A stretch of DNA of 64,000 bases from JBFONV01 sp040779335 (GTDB lineage: Bacteria > Pseudomonadota > Gammaproteobacteria > Enterobacterales > Alteromonadaceae), in NCBI GenBank assembly GCA_040779335.1, contig JBFONV010000007.1, positions 174,349 to 238,348 on the forward strand, in the 5' to 3' direction. The notes below the pieces were generated by a model. The model worked only from the letters and a program-made list of their open reading frames with translations. It was not told where the DNA came from and searched no databases. A program made the position numbers and the translations under genes. Positions 1-7,571 of the stretch are shown here, one piece after another; the first letter of the stretch is position 1, and every line of letters begins with the position of its first letter.

Positions 1-960
1 GGCTTTTTTACCTGATTCTGGCATGAACGTATTGAAACGCTCTTTTAGCTGCATATCAGCTTTTTTATAATTTTGGGAAAATGGAGGGTTAGCAATAACT
101 CGGTCAAATGGGCGAACTTCCCCATTATTCGTTCTGTGCAGAGGAGTAGCTAATGTGTCTCCATTTTCAATGTCTGCGCCGCCGGAGCCGTGCAAAATCA
201 TATTCATTTTACAGATAGACCAAGTGCCACCATTGTCTTCTTGGCCAAATAGGTGAATATTTTTCACATTACCGCCGGTTTCCTGCACGTAATTTCTGCT
301 TTGGATTAGCATACCGCCTGAACCACAAGTGGGGTCGTAGATTTCCATACCTTCAGCAGGCTCCAAAATCTCTACCAGCAGACGAACCACTTCAGAAGGT
401 GTATAGAATTCACCGCCTTTTTTGCCGGCACTGTCAGCAAAATACTTAATCAGGTATTCGTAAGCTGCACCAAGCAGATCAGGAAACTCAAAATCCTCAT
501 TTGAAAGTGGAATGCTGTCGAAATGCTGAATAAACTCAACCAAACGTTCATCCGGTATTGGTTTTTTACCAACTTTTCGGTTGAAGTTAATATGCTTGAG
601 AACACCCTCTAATCCTTTTTTAGTGTTCCTTTCTTCTAATGCTTCCAATGCTTTGTTTAAACCGGAGCCAACGTTAGTTTTTAAATGCTGAAGGTTTTCC
701 CAACGAGCTTTTTCAGGTACGTAAAAATCAAACTGTTCTTCGTCTTCAAGTAGAAGTTGGATTTCTTCGTCATCGTGACCTTCTTTTCTTAGCTCATCGA
801 CCTTCACTTTGAGATCTTTGCTGAATTGGTCTGACATTCGTTTTAGGAATAGAATACCGAAAATGTACTCTTTGTACTCAGAGGCATCCATTTTGCCTCG
901 CAGGATATCGCATGCTTTAAAAAGTTTGCTCGATAGTTTAGTCAGCGTAAGTTTTTGCAT
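1..960 (-). CDS. hsdM: Type I restriction-modification DNA methyltransferase subunit HsdM (partial)
   Basis: The reading frame starts at the ATG complementary to 958-960 and runs off the left edge, so only the N-terminal 320 residues or so are present. It has the helical HsdM N-terminal domain, then the SAM-binding motif around FYTPSEVVRLL and DPTCGSGGM, and the catalytic NPPF motif close to the edge. In type I systems HsdM with HsdS makes N6-methyladenine and with HsdR restricts unmodified DNA. HsdS and HsdR are not visible and presumably lie further left. Family assignment is firm; completeness cannot be judged. Confidence 0.93.
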   Translation of the reverse strand, partial: MQKLTLTKLSSKLFKACDILRGKMDASEYKEYIFGILFLKRMSDQFSKDLKVKVDELRKEGHDDEEIQLLLEDEEQFDFYVPEKARWENLQHLKTNVGSGLNKALEALEERNTKKGLEGVLKHINFNRKVGKKPIPDERLVEFIQHFDSIPLSNEDFEFPDLLGAAYEYLIKYFADSAGKKGGEFYTPSEVVRLLVEILEPAEGMEIYDPTCGSGGMLIQSRNYVQETGGNVKNIHLFGQEDNGGTWSICKMNMILHGSGGADIENGDTLATPLHRTNNGEVRPFDRVIANPPFSQNYKKADMQLKERFNTFMPESGKKA

Positions 961-1036
961 ATTTTTCTCATTTCAACGCTCAGCTTAGGCTGAACCATAT
1001 AATCCTGATTAAGGGTAGAACTAAATTTGTAAGTGA

Positions 1037-1216
1037 TTATTCATTAGCTGTCTTTTGCTTTTCGATCCAAGCTTCAAGATCTTTTCTCTTAAATCGCCAA
1101 GAACCACCAACTTTGAACCCTGGTAGCTTACCTTCACTTGCGAGGCGATAAGCCGTTTTTTCATTCAATTTAAGGTATGTTGCAACCTCTTGAATTGTCA
1201 GTATTTCATCAGTCAT
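1037..1216 (-). CDS. Excisionase-like helix-turn-helix DNA-binding protein (59 aa)
   Basis: A 59-residue protein starting at the ATG complementary to 1214-1216. It carries the MerR/excisionase HTH pattern (TIQEVATYLKLNEKTAYRLA, then GSWRFKRKDLEAWI) that fills nearly the whole chain. It lies 76 bp upstream of hsdM on the same strand, a common position for such proteins in mobile type I restriction operons. It could be a local regulator or an excision factor; the sequence does not decide between them. Confidence 0.8.
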   Translation of the reverse strand: MTDEILTIQEVATYLKLNEKTAYRLASEGKLPGFKVGGSWRFKRKDLEAWIEKQKTANE

Positions 1217-1310
1217 TTAGCTATCTCTTTAATGAACAAACGTAGAATATGAGAAAATTGAGGAATGGTCAATTAAGCAAAGTAACGTTTACGTAATAAA
1301 AAACAAAAGG

Positions 1311-1345
1311 CATAAATACCAGGCTTAAGGTGCCTGGTATTTATG
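1311..1345 (-). terminator. Rho-independent terminator after the adenine methylase
   Basis: Perfect 14-bp inverted repeat (1311-1324 with 1332-1345, 7-nt loop). On the minus strand it is followed by a T-rich run (CCTTTTGTTTTTTATT). It begins 2 bp past the stop of the methylase at 1347. Confidence 0.85.
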
Positions 1346-1346
1346 T

Positions 1347-1838
1347 CTAACTTTGTAAGTTGTCTTTTGTAACGGTTGTCATATTAGGGTTAACATCGGG
1401 GCCCATTATGCACACCATGCTTGGAAATGGAGCGGGGTCTTGTGCTTTACCGTTTTGCCTGAACTTTAAACGTCCTTTAATAAAACGTATCTCACCACTC
1501 GCAAGGTTTTCATGGAATGCCTTAGTGTCCGTTCTAGCTGGCACCAGCATTACAACTTGTGTTCCATTATCTGATTCCCGCCTGGCTTTCTCGGCAAACG
1601 CTTTTAACTTGGAATATGGAGGGTTGCAAAAAACGGTTTCTCCACTCCAATCTTGGGTAAGTGCATCATCTTCTTCAGTAAAAAATTTATCACAAAGAGC
1701 TGTGTTTTCTTCTGCTGCCGCATCCAGCGTAAAGTTAAATTCTTTATCAAGTTGTTTGAAAACATCTGGCGGTGTTTGCCATTTATCCTTCTTGTTTTCT
1801 CCGGTTCTAGCACTGGAGAAATGTACTTTTTTGTTCAT
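1347..1838 (-). CDS. Phage-type DNA N-6-adenine methyltransferase (Dam family)
   Basis: A 163-residue protein of the phage Dam family (T1 Dam-like, PF05869). Visible signatures are KWQTPPDVFKQLDKEF near residue 20, the LDAAA segment that begins the SAM site, and the catalytic NPPY around residue 73. It should methylate adenine in double-stranded DNA. An AAGGT ribosome site precedes the ATG. It stands alone with its own terminator and no matching restriction gene, as expected for a phage or integrative-element methylase that protects the element or alters regulation. Recognition sequence cannot be inferred. Confidence 0.9.
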   Translation of the reverse strand: MNKKVHFSSARTGENKKDKWQTPPDVFKQLDKEFNFTLDAAAEENTALCDKFFTEEDDALTQDWSGETVFCNPPYSKLKAFAEKARRESDNGTQVVMLVPARTDTKAFHENLASGEIRFIKGRLKFRQNGKAQDPAPFPSMVCIMGPDVNPNMTTVTKDNLQS

Positions 1839-1903
1839 GGTTAAGTTACCTTAAAATATTAGATTATTAGGGACTGATTCAGTTGGGTTCATATTCATGA
1901 TTG

Positions 1904-2617
1904 CTACCAGGCATTCTTGGCTTTATTTTTCTTTCTTCTGGGCTTGTACATATTTCTGCTGAATTTGATTCCAAGCACTTCGTCCAGGTTTTCTGTATGA
2001 AACCTAGGTTTCCTTGCTAGCGTACTAAGGATATAAAAGCAGTACCTCAGATGTTCGTTGTAGGCTTTACTGCTGCGAGGTAGGGGCGTGATGTTGTGCG
2101 TCGGAAATAAGCATAATGATTGAGCTACAGATTCATCTAGATATAGAGCGTAAGCCCATGTTAAAACGATTTTCCTTTTAAAGAACTCCTGTGCTTTTAG
2201 CAGAGAAAGTTCAGTTGGTTCCTTTGGAGCCTTAAAGAACAATGCCGCATGATAAATAATGGTGCGATTTGAGGTTATATCTTTAGCCCATATCATGTTG
2301 ATTGCTTCAGTATGTGGCCCTTCATCAAGGGCCAATTTCCCCTTCGTTTTTACCATATTGGCTGGCAATTGCTTAGCTAACGAATAGAACCAATCATTGA
2401 GTAATTTATTAGCTCTATCCTCATTAAAGGTTTGAGGGATTTTCAATCGAAAGCGAAATACATAACAATCAGGAAAACGGCGCATTGAGCTTTCAAAAGC
2501 TGCGGTAAACTTTTTAAGTAGAGGCAATGATAGCTCTCCTGAATCGATGTCTACTTGGTACTTTTTGTAATACCCTTGCTCAAGGCGTTTGGCTGTTATA
2601 TTTTTGTTCGTCTTCAT
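1904..2617 (-). CDS. YagK/YfjJ (inovirus Gp2-like) protein, paralogue 1
   Basis: A 237-residue protein similar to the YagK/YfjJ C-terminal family, also annotated as inovirus-type Gp2 and related to replication initiators. It has the FRFRLKIPQTF strand, then a central segment ending in IIYHAALFF, where homologues carry a His-x-His pair. Only the second histidine remains here, so HUH endonuclease activity is doubtful. The ATG overlaps the stop of the upstream AlpA gene by 4 bp (ATGA), implying translational coupling. The C-terminus is strongly basic (KPRRKKNKAK). Related proteins lie at 2947-3633 and 5615-6283. Confidence 0.6.
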   Translation of the reverse strand: MKTNKNITAKRLEQGYYKKYQVDIDSGELSLPLLKKFTAAFESSMRRFPDCYVFRFRLKIPQTFNEDRANKLLNDWFYSLAKQLPANMVKTKGKLALDEGPHTEAINMIWAKDITSNRTIIYHAALFFKAPKEPTELSLLKAQEFFKRKIVLTWAYALYLDESVAQSLCLFPTHNITPLPRSSKAYNEHLRYCFYILSTLARKPRFHTENLDEVLGIKFSRNMYKPRRKKNKAKNAW

Positions 2618-2805
2618 TGTGACTGTCTCGCTTGAATTTTACTTTCAATCCATGACTGGATGTCACTTCGTTTCCAAGCAATACGCCTTGCACCAAAAGA
2701 TATCGCTTGTGGAAATTCTTTGGCGTTCATTAGTTTGTATATGCTGGTTTTTCCGAGACCAGTAAGGTAAAGGACTTGCGGGAGTCTGATGTATTCGCTG
2801 TTCAC
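2614..2805 (-). CDS. AlpA-family phage transcriptional regulator, copy 1
   Basis: A 63-residue AlpA-type regulator with the usual order: LPQVLYLTGLGKTSIYKLM (HTH), EFPQAISFGARRIAWKRSDI (wing), and a short basic tail. In P4-like elements AlpA proteins activate excision or element genes. It is the first gene of a two-gene unit with paralogue 1. Upstream is a TACGAACAAAAA box at exactly the same distance as before AlpA copy 2. Confidence 0.88.
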   Translation of the reverse strand: MNSEYIRLPQVLYLTGLGKTSIYKLMNAKEFPQAISFGARRIAWKRSDIQSWIESKIQARQSQ

Positions 2806-2867
2806 TTTTTTCTCCTATTAATTTGTAGTTTGATTGCTACTAGTCAATAAAAAAGAAAAACGTGTAT

Positions 2868-2879
2868 TTTTTGTTCGTA
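2868..2879 (-). promoter_or_regulatory. Shared upstream box of AlpA gene 1
   Basis: The 12-mer TACGAACAAAAA (minus-strand reading) ends 63 bp from the AlpA start and sits just upstream of a TTGACT -35-like sequence. An identical 12-mer is found at the same spacing before AlpA copy 2 (3914-3925). This is consistent with a common activator or operator site. Confidence 0.5.
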
Positions 2880-2897
2880 AAGGTCCTAGGAAATAGA

Positions 2898-2935
2898 GCA
2901 CCGTAACACTAGGAATAGCCCTAGTGTTACGGTGC
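2898..2935 (-). terminator. Long hairpin after paralogue 2
   Basis: Perfect 16-bp stem (2898-2913 with 2920-2935) and a 6-nt loop, starting 12 bp past the stop of the 2947-3633 gene. The following minus-strand run is only moderately T-rich, so termination is likely but the hairpin might also protect the transcript end. Confidence 0.65.
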
Positions 2936-2946
2936 GTACTTTATGG

Positions 2947-3633
2947 TTACCAGCTTAAAGCATTATGGAAAGACCTAGTGGGGGTTCCATAGCCAATTCG
3001 CGCTGTAAATAGAGGTGGTTCATAATTTTGCTCCTCTATATATATTTTGGCTATGTCGCAGAGCCTAGCAAAGGCTTGTTCTTTCGCTTCGAAGCTTGAG
3101 TTACAAAGAACCCCTCCTCTTCCTTCTTCCGAGGGAGTTACTAAATACAGTCCTACATCTTCTGTAAAATGTTCTTTGTCTTGAGACATTATTTTACCAA
3201 TAATTTCTAAGATATCTTTTGATAATAGATTTTTATTCCCTTCAGGTTTATTTTCTATTTCACCCCTTATTATTGGTATAAAAAAGTACCCTTTATGAAT
3301 TGTTGAAAAGCCTTCACGATAAGATTTCCAAATGAATCCTGTTGAGTTGTGAGAGCATGATTTACGATGTTTAATGTTTTCTTGAACCGTATGAAATAAA
3401 GAGTCTAATACTAATTCACTACGAGCTCCTGAATTATCTGGAATTCTCAAGTTGAATTCTACGAAGGAAATTCCAAATTCAGCTTGTAGCCATCTGCAGT
3501 ACATATCATAAATTATCCCTAATGAATTAGTTGTATAATCAGCACCATCGATAGGTAAGTTAAACTCTCTGAAAGTTGAACCTCGAAGCAACTCATTTGT
3601 ATTGCCATTGTATTTATCTAAAATAATCATCAT
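2947..3633 (-). CDS. YagK/YfjJ (inovirus Gp2-like) protein, paralogue 2
   Basis: A 228-residue divergent member of the Gp2/YagK family. The aligned landmarks are FVEFNLRIPDN (matching FRFRLKIP and RFDLRFP in the other two) and STIHKGYFFIPI, where the third copy has HYH. The first histidine of the pair is lost. It follows AlpA copy 2 with a TAATG start/stop overlap, repeating the AlpA plus Gp2 arrangement found at 1904-2805. Function is unknown; a role in element replication or its control is inferred. Confidence 0.5.
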   Translation of the reverse strand: MMIILDKYNGNTNELLRGSTFREFNLPIDGADYTTNSLGIIYDMYCRWLQAEFGISFVEFNLRIPDNSGARSELVLDSLFHTVQENIKHRKSCSHNSTGFIWKSYREGFSTIHKGYFFIPIIRGEIENKPEGNKNLLSKDILEIIGKIMSQDKEHFTEDVGLYLVTPSEEGRGGVLCNSSFEAKEQAFARLCDIAKIYIEEQNYEPPLFTARIGYGTPTRSFHNALSW

Positions 3634-3851
3634 TAAACCTCCACATCGTAGCCAAATAGAATATTGTCATTTCGATGCTCAATTCGCTGTTCAATCCAGT
3701 GTAATATTTCGTGCTCAACCCAGGCTACTGCTCTAATGCCGAGCTTTACGCTTTTCGGAAATTTATCTTCACTGATGTATTTGTAAATAGCTGAGCTTTT
3801 TAAGCCTGTTAGGTTTATGACTTGTTGTAGCCTTATTAGTCTTAGGTTCAT
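3633..3851 (-). CDS. AlpA-family phage transcriptional regulator, copy 2
   Basis: A 72-residue AlpA-type protein: LQQVINLTGLKSSAIYKYI (HTH), then KFPKSVKLGIRAVAWVEHEI (wing). It has a longer tail than copy 1. It leads a two-gene unit with Gp2 paralogue 2, with overlapping stop and start codons. The two AlpA-Gp2 pairs look like a tandem duplication that has since diverged. Confidence 0.87.
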   Translation of the reverse strand: MNLRLIRLQQVINLTGLKSSAIYKYISEDKFPKSVKLGIRAVAWVEHEILHWIEQRIEHRNDNILFGYDVEV

Positions 3852-3913
3852 TGTTTTATCCTCATTTTAAAATTAAGAGCAGTACTCACTCAAAAAATGA
3901 GAATCCTATGTAA

Positions 3914-3925
3914 TTTTTGTTCGTA
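3914..3925 (-). promoter_or_regulatory. Shared upstream box of AlpA gene 2
   Basis: TACGAACAAAAA on the minus strand, 63 bp before the AlpA ATG, identical in sequence and spacing to the box at 2868-2879. A TTGAGT -35-like hexamer follows in the AlpA direction. Confidence 0.5.
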
Positions 3926-4038
3926 GTCTGCCAAGGAGTATCAGTCTAGGTCGGCAGTGGCGATTTATTCGATTCCAAAATTATTCACACATATATTACA
4001 AAGAGGCATATGCAAACGAATCATTTAAGGAGTGTGGT

Positions 4039-4515
4039 ATGCCTAATAACATATCAATTAATTACATTACAGAAGACCCAATGACAGCTGAGCAAGTACT
4101 GGAAAAGGCTGCTGAGATTTTGCAAAACAGATACCTTGATAGCGAAGCATTTACTAGTAGCCAGGCTACTTTAGATTTTCTTCAATTTAAACTAGGCAAA
4201 TATGAGCGGGAAGTATTTGCCGTTATGGTGCTTAACAGCCAACATAAACTTATCGAGTATAAAGAGCTTTTCTTTGGAACTATAAACAGCGCATCAGTGC
4301 ACCCTAGAGAAGTCGTTAAAGAAGTTTTACATCAAAATGGAGCTGCCGTGATATTTGCTCATAACCACCCCAGTGGTGAATTGGAGCCATCGCAAGCAGA
4401 TATAGCAATAACAAAACGATTGAAAGATGCCTTAGCATTAATAGATGTTCAGGTGCTTGATCATATTGTTGTTGGTGATGGTGCTACCTCATTTGCTGAA
4501 CGAGGGTTGCTTTAA
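4039..4515 (+). CDS. RadC-like JAB/MPN-domain protein
   Basis: A 158-residue RadC family protein of the short, mobile-element type (as E. coli YeeS/YkfG), lacking the helix-hairpin-helix N-terminus of chromosomal RadC. The JAMM metal-site residues are visible: the glutamate of YEREVFAVMVL, then AHNHPSG followed by the serine and aspartate of PSQADIAI. It is preceded by AAGGAGTG about 9 nt before the ATG, a strong ribosome site. Such genes are near-universal passengers in integrative elements with YagK and AlpA genes; their biochemical role is unsettled. Confidence 0.92.
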   Translation: MPNNISINYITEDPMTAEQVLEKAAEILQNRYLDSEAFTSSQATLDFLQFKLGKYEREVFAVMVLNSQHKLIEYKELFFGTINSASVHPREVVKEVLHQNGAAVIFAHNHPSGELEPSQADIAITKRLKDALALIDVQVLDHIVVGDGATSFAERGLL

Positions 4516-4585
4516 CACCCTTTTACTCATTTCAAACTAATCAACGCCAGGTAATTTCTGGCAATCAATCCAAGAGAATAAAACC

Positions 4586-5005
4586 ATGAAGCTGAACTTT
4601 AATGAAGTGCAGGGCCTTCCTGTGCCTGTAGAATTATTTGAAATAATCAATCAGTCATTAACTGGTACCTCATTACCAAAAAGTGATTTTAATGCCATTA
4701 CGCTTAATTTTCGAGACCCGGACTACTCTGCTGATACTGGTGGATACCACCCTGTAGAGATACGTATGGAGAAGCAAAATGAACTGTGGCAGCTGGTATA
4801 CATAACTGATTTTTCATACCAGGGCGGTCCTTTTCCTGAGCTAGTCAAAGAAATTGATGTTTGTTTCATCTCGAAGCAAGTATTCAACTTATTTATAGGT
4901 TGGCTGCAAAACCGTAATGCTAAAGAACTACTTACATTGTTCATCGGTAACTTCATAGCTTATTACGCTAATGATTGTTACCAGGTTAGCGTGAGTTTTG
5001 ACTAA
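4586..5005 (+). CDS. DUF2787 family protein
   Basis: A 139-residue protein resembling DUF2787, a family typical of Vibrionales/Alteromonadales mobile elements and usually found beside radC-like genes. The family features seen are the FNAITLNFRDPDYSADTGGY segment, the LVYITDFSYQGGPFPEL segment, and the aromatic C-terminus. No catalytic motif is recognisable. It follows the RadC-like gene by 70 bp and has its own terminator. Confidence 0.82.
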   Translation: MKLNFNEVQGLPVPVELFEIINQSLTGTSLPKSDFNAITLNFRDPDYSADTGGYHPVEIRMEKQNELWQLVYITDFSYQGGPFPELVKEIDVCFISKQVFNLFIGWLQNRNAKELLTLFIGNFIAYYANDCYQVSVSFD

Positions 5006-5017
5006 ACAGCATATAAC

Positions 5018-5039
5018 GCCAGCATTATTGCTGGCTTTT
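5018..5039 (+). terminator. Terminator after the DUF2787 gene
   Basis: Six-bp GC-rich stem (GCCAGC/GCTGGC, 5018-5023 with 5030-5035) with a 6-nt loop and a TTTT run, 13 bp after the stop codon. Confidence 0.75.
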
Positions 5040-5059
5040 CTATTTTAGGAGTTTTTGTA

Positions 5060-5620
5060 ATGGCGGAAGTAGAGGCAATTAAAGACTTGGATAAAGTTAA
5101 GTTGATAAGTCACTTACTGGAAATTCGTTGTTCTAAGCAAATGGCTGATATTTGGAATATAGGGCTTAACCTTGCTTTGAGAATATCTGATTTATTATCA
5201 ATCAAGTTTAGTGATATTACGGATGAGCGCTTAATTTTGTTTGAGGGAAAAACAGGAAAGAGAGCCGAAATAAAGTTAAATAATAAAGTACAAATATTGA
5301 TTAACGATATTCAGTTACGGCATCCAAGTCATACTTACTTATTTCAATCTTACCGTAACCAACAGTCGATAAACCGCGAAGCTAGGCCACTGACAAGAAA
5401 AGCGGTAGCTAAAGCTTTTATGTTGGTAGGGGAAGAGCTAAATATTCGACTCGGCACCCACTCAATGCGGAAAACTCGAGGCTTTCATTTGTATAAGAAA
5501 ACGAATGATATTGCTCGGGTTATGAAAATGTTAAGGCATAGCTCTGAAGGGGTGACACTAAGATATATTGGTATCACCCAGGATGTTATTGACAAGGACT
5601 TTAGCGAGCTAGAGCTATAA
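5060..5620 (+). CDS. Short tyrosine recombinase (FimB/FimE-size)
   Basis: A 186-residue tyrosine recombinase made of the catalytic domain only. All expected active-site residues are present: Arg41 (LALRISDL), Lys64 (EGKTGK), His134 and Arg137 (HSMRKT), His160 (LRHSS) and Tyr169 (RYIGI). It lacks an N-terminal core-binding domain, as in FimB/FimE-type inverting recombinases. It follows AGGAG. It could invert a local segment or act in transfer of the element; no inverted-repeat switch was identified nearby. It converges with the Gp2-like gene, overlapping by 6 bp. Confidence 0.88.
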   Translation: MAEVEAIKDLDKVKLISHLLEIRCSKQMADIWNIGLNLALRISDLLSIKFSDITDERLILFEGKTGKRAEIKLNNKVQILINDIQLRHPSHTYLFQSYRNQQSINREARPLTRKAVAKAFMLVGEELNIRLGTHSMRKTRGFHLYKKTNDIARVMKMLRHSSEGVTLRYIGITQDVIDKDFSELEL

Positions 5621-6283
5621 CCAAAAAGAGTCAGCTAGTACTGACTCTTTTTCTCGCAATAAGTTACTGCCGTAGAACCTTTGTTTTTTTGCCGAGTTAT
5701 AGGGTTTTGTTGCTTTTTTGGCAAAGTAGCTCAAACGGTGCAGCAAAACTTGGATATCTGTATAAAAAGTAGGGGATTTTTTATCTATTTTATATCTAGG
5801 GTTATCTGGTACATGAACTAAACCTATTGCAGCACTTGTAGAAATACCAATCGCGCTTGCCCATGACTCTAAAATGCGGCTATACATGTTCGTATTTGAG
5901 CTGTCTATATTGCCTAAGCAGCTATATATATCATGATTCAAAAAGATAACGACATGATAATGCCAGTTCATCGAACGGTTCTTTTCTTTTACCCATACAT
6001 AGCTCAGTTCACATGACAAATTTCTATTTCTAGCTTGGCTTTTAGCGGCTACATCAATCTTAAGCCTAAAACGTAACGCATCGATAAATTTAGAAATTAC
6101 TTCACTTTCACCTTGATACCCAACGGGGAACCTCAAGTCGAACCTTAGTGCAACGACTCGATTGTACAGACTTAATGCCTGAGTCAACACGTATTCATTT
6201 TTCAAAAGGATATCTTCAAATAGTTCCCCCTTATTTGATTGTACTGGGTAGCCATTGAATGTTGGTGTATTAATAGTTCTCAT
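5615..6283 (-). CDS. YagK/YfjJ (inovirus Gp2-like) protein with HYH motif, paralogue 3
   Basis: A 222-residue protein of the Gp2/YagK family. It keeps the hallmarks best of the three paralogues in this region: VALRFDLRFPVGY at about residues 44-55, then VWVKEKNR, and MNWHYHVVIFLN with His108-Tyr109-His110. The His-x-His pair resembles the metal-binding HUH motif of rolling-circle initiators, so a Rep-like nicking function is possible. It has no AlpA partner. Its 3' end carries the hairpin that terminates the converging recombinase gene. Confidence 0.65.
   Translation of the reverse strand: MRTINTPTFNGYPVQSNKGELFEDILLKNEYVLTQALSLYNRVVALRFDLRFPVGYQGESEVISKFIDALRFRLKIDVAAKSQARNRNLSCELSYVWVKEKNRSMNWHYHVVIFLNHDIYSCLGNIDSSNTNMYSRILESWASAIGISTSAAIGLVHVPDNPRYKIDKKSPTFYTDIQVLLHRLSYFAKKATKPYNSAKKQRFYGSNLLREKESVLADSFWL
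5623..5652. terminator. Convergent terminator between recombinase and Gp2-like gene
   Basis: Perfect 12-bp stem (AAAAAGAGTCAG/CTGACTCTTTTT) with a 6-nt loop, A-rich on the left and T-rich on the right. It can end transcripts from the + strand recombinase and lies inside the last codons of the minus-strand gene. Confidence 0.8.
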
Positions 6284-6638
6284 ATTTTATCTCCTATGGT
6301 TAATCTATAACCTAAGAGACATGAGTATTTTTTAACTTGAAGTAATTGAACTAACTAGCGTTGATAAGGTAATAGAGTATATTACTAGTAACAGTCGGGC
6401 AGTTAGTTTAAATCTGTCACTAAATAAATAACATCTGTCTACTGAGACCTTTTAAACTTGGTGATTTTCTTAACCAAGTTACTCTGGACTTATCTCAATT
6501 GCTTCGCACTCAAATTGACTAATCACAAGAAAGACGCTCTGAGATTGAGCCCTTGTAATTAAAGGGCTGTAGACGATGTAGTGTTTGTAGGTATCCGAAA
6601 CGGTGTTACATGTAAAAAAGGGAACTAGAAAATCATCA
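6284..6638. other. Non-coding gap
   Basis: About 355 bp without a supportable gene. The only structure seen is a 7-bp inverted repeat at 6548-6568 (AGCCCTT/AAGGGCT) that may mark the end of the 6639-7550 transcript, without a clear T run. Confidence 0.4.
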
Positions 6639-7550
6639 TTAAGTTGATGTGATCTCCCACCCTTGTTTTAGCCGATACAAAATTCTAGCCCCACCTTTTG
6701 GCGTTGCCTCTTCATGTACGTCAAATATCTCAGTTGCTTGGATTAGCTTCATCAATGAGTTGTAGCCGAGCCTTTCTTTCATTTGTTCAAGCTGTTCTGG
6801 CGCATGACGTTTGATAATGTGACCAGCAGTACTTACTAAAGCCCAGCCATCTTCACGATTCATTTGGGTGGCGATATCGCCAAGCATCAAAACTAAGCGA
6901 CTTTGTCTTAAAAAAGATAGCTCGAGTTCTTTTTTGCCTTCTTCAGATTGCAAGTAATCGCCTAGTTCCTCTCGTCCTTTATGTAAGGCTTTCGCAATGG
7001 ATTGTACACTTTTTATTTGTGACCTAATTTTTTCAGCTTGTTCATCAAGTTCCTGACTAAGTGCTTCACAACTTTTGGCTGAGCTCATATCAAATCGTGG
7101 TAACAAATGATGAATGAGATCATTTCGCTCTGATACCAATTGAGCAAGAGCCTCTTTCTGGCTTTGGTAATAGTCATCATCACATTCAACCCTAAAACTA
7201 AACGAAAAATATGCTTCATCAAGTTGTTCAGGTTCAAGTGAGGCAGCTTCTGTCAAAGGGTTTGAATTTTCAACATACTGCCCAACTAAAGTCCCCATGG
7301 TTTGCTTATTTATTTTGTTGTCTTGCTCTTGCTCGACCGTTTTGATCTCACTAGCAAAACCAGCAAAGTTCCCGTTAGCAACAACATACTTAAGCAACTG
7401 TTCTAGTTGCTGAAAAAGGACAACATTTCGGCCAACCTTTCTTAGAGCATCATCTAATAATTCTTCGTTTTTCAAATCCATTAATCCTTTATCATTACTT
7501 AGTTCCGATATCATTGACCATGTGTGAGTCCATTGCTTTGCATAGAACAA
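6639..7550 (-). CDS. HEPN-like protein with C-terminal OST-HTH/LOTUS domain
   Basis: A 303-residue protein. Residues 232-296 (DGWALVSTAGHIIKRHAPEQ through GARILYRLK) have the pattern of an OST-HTH/LOTUS domain, an RNA-binding winged helix. The N-terminal half is helical, begins with a VGRNVVLFQQLEQLL helix and contains Arg142-Asn-Asp-Leu-Ile-His147, which fits the R-x4-6-H motif of HEPN ribonuclease domains. The combination suggests an RNA-targeting protein. It is the second gene of an operon, 21 bp after the 648-residue gene. The LOTUS call is fairly secure; the HEPN call rests on motif and helix pattern only. Confidence 0.6.
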   Translation of the reverse strand: MFYAKQWTHTWSMISELSNDKGLMDLKNEELLDDALRKVGRNVVLFQQLEQLLKYVVANGNFAGFASEIKTVEQEQDNKINKQTMGTLVGQYVENSNPLTEAASLEPEQLDEAYFSFSFRVECDDDYYQSQKEALAQLVSERNDLIHHLLPRFDMSSAKSCEALSQELDEQAEKIRSQIKSVQSIAKALHKGREELGDYLQSEEGKKELELSFLRQSRLVLMLGDIATQMNREDGWALVSTAGHIIKRHAPEQLEQMKERLGYNSLMKLIQATEIFDVHEEATPKGGARILYRLKQGWEITST

Positions 7551-7571
7551 TCGTTTTTGACGTCACTATTA

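Noticed and set aside
5060..5620. FimB-type inversion switch
   Set aside because: The recombinase is the right size, but no pair of inverted repeats flanking a promoter was found close by.
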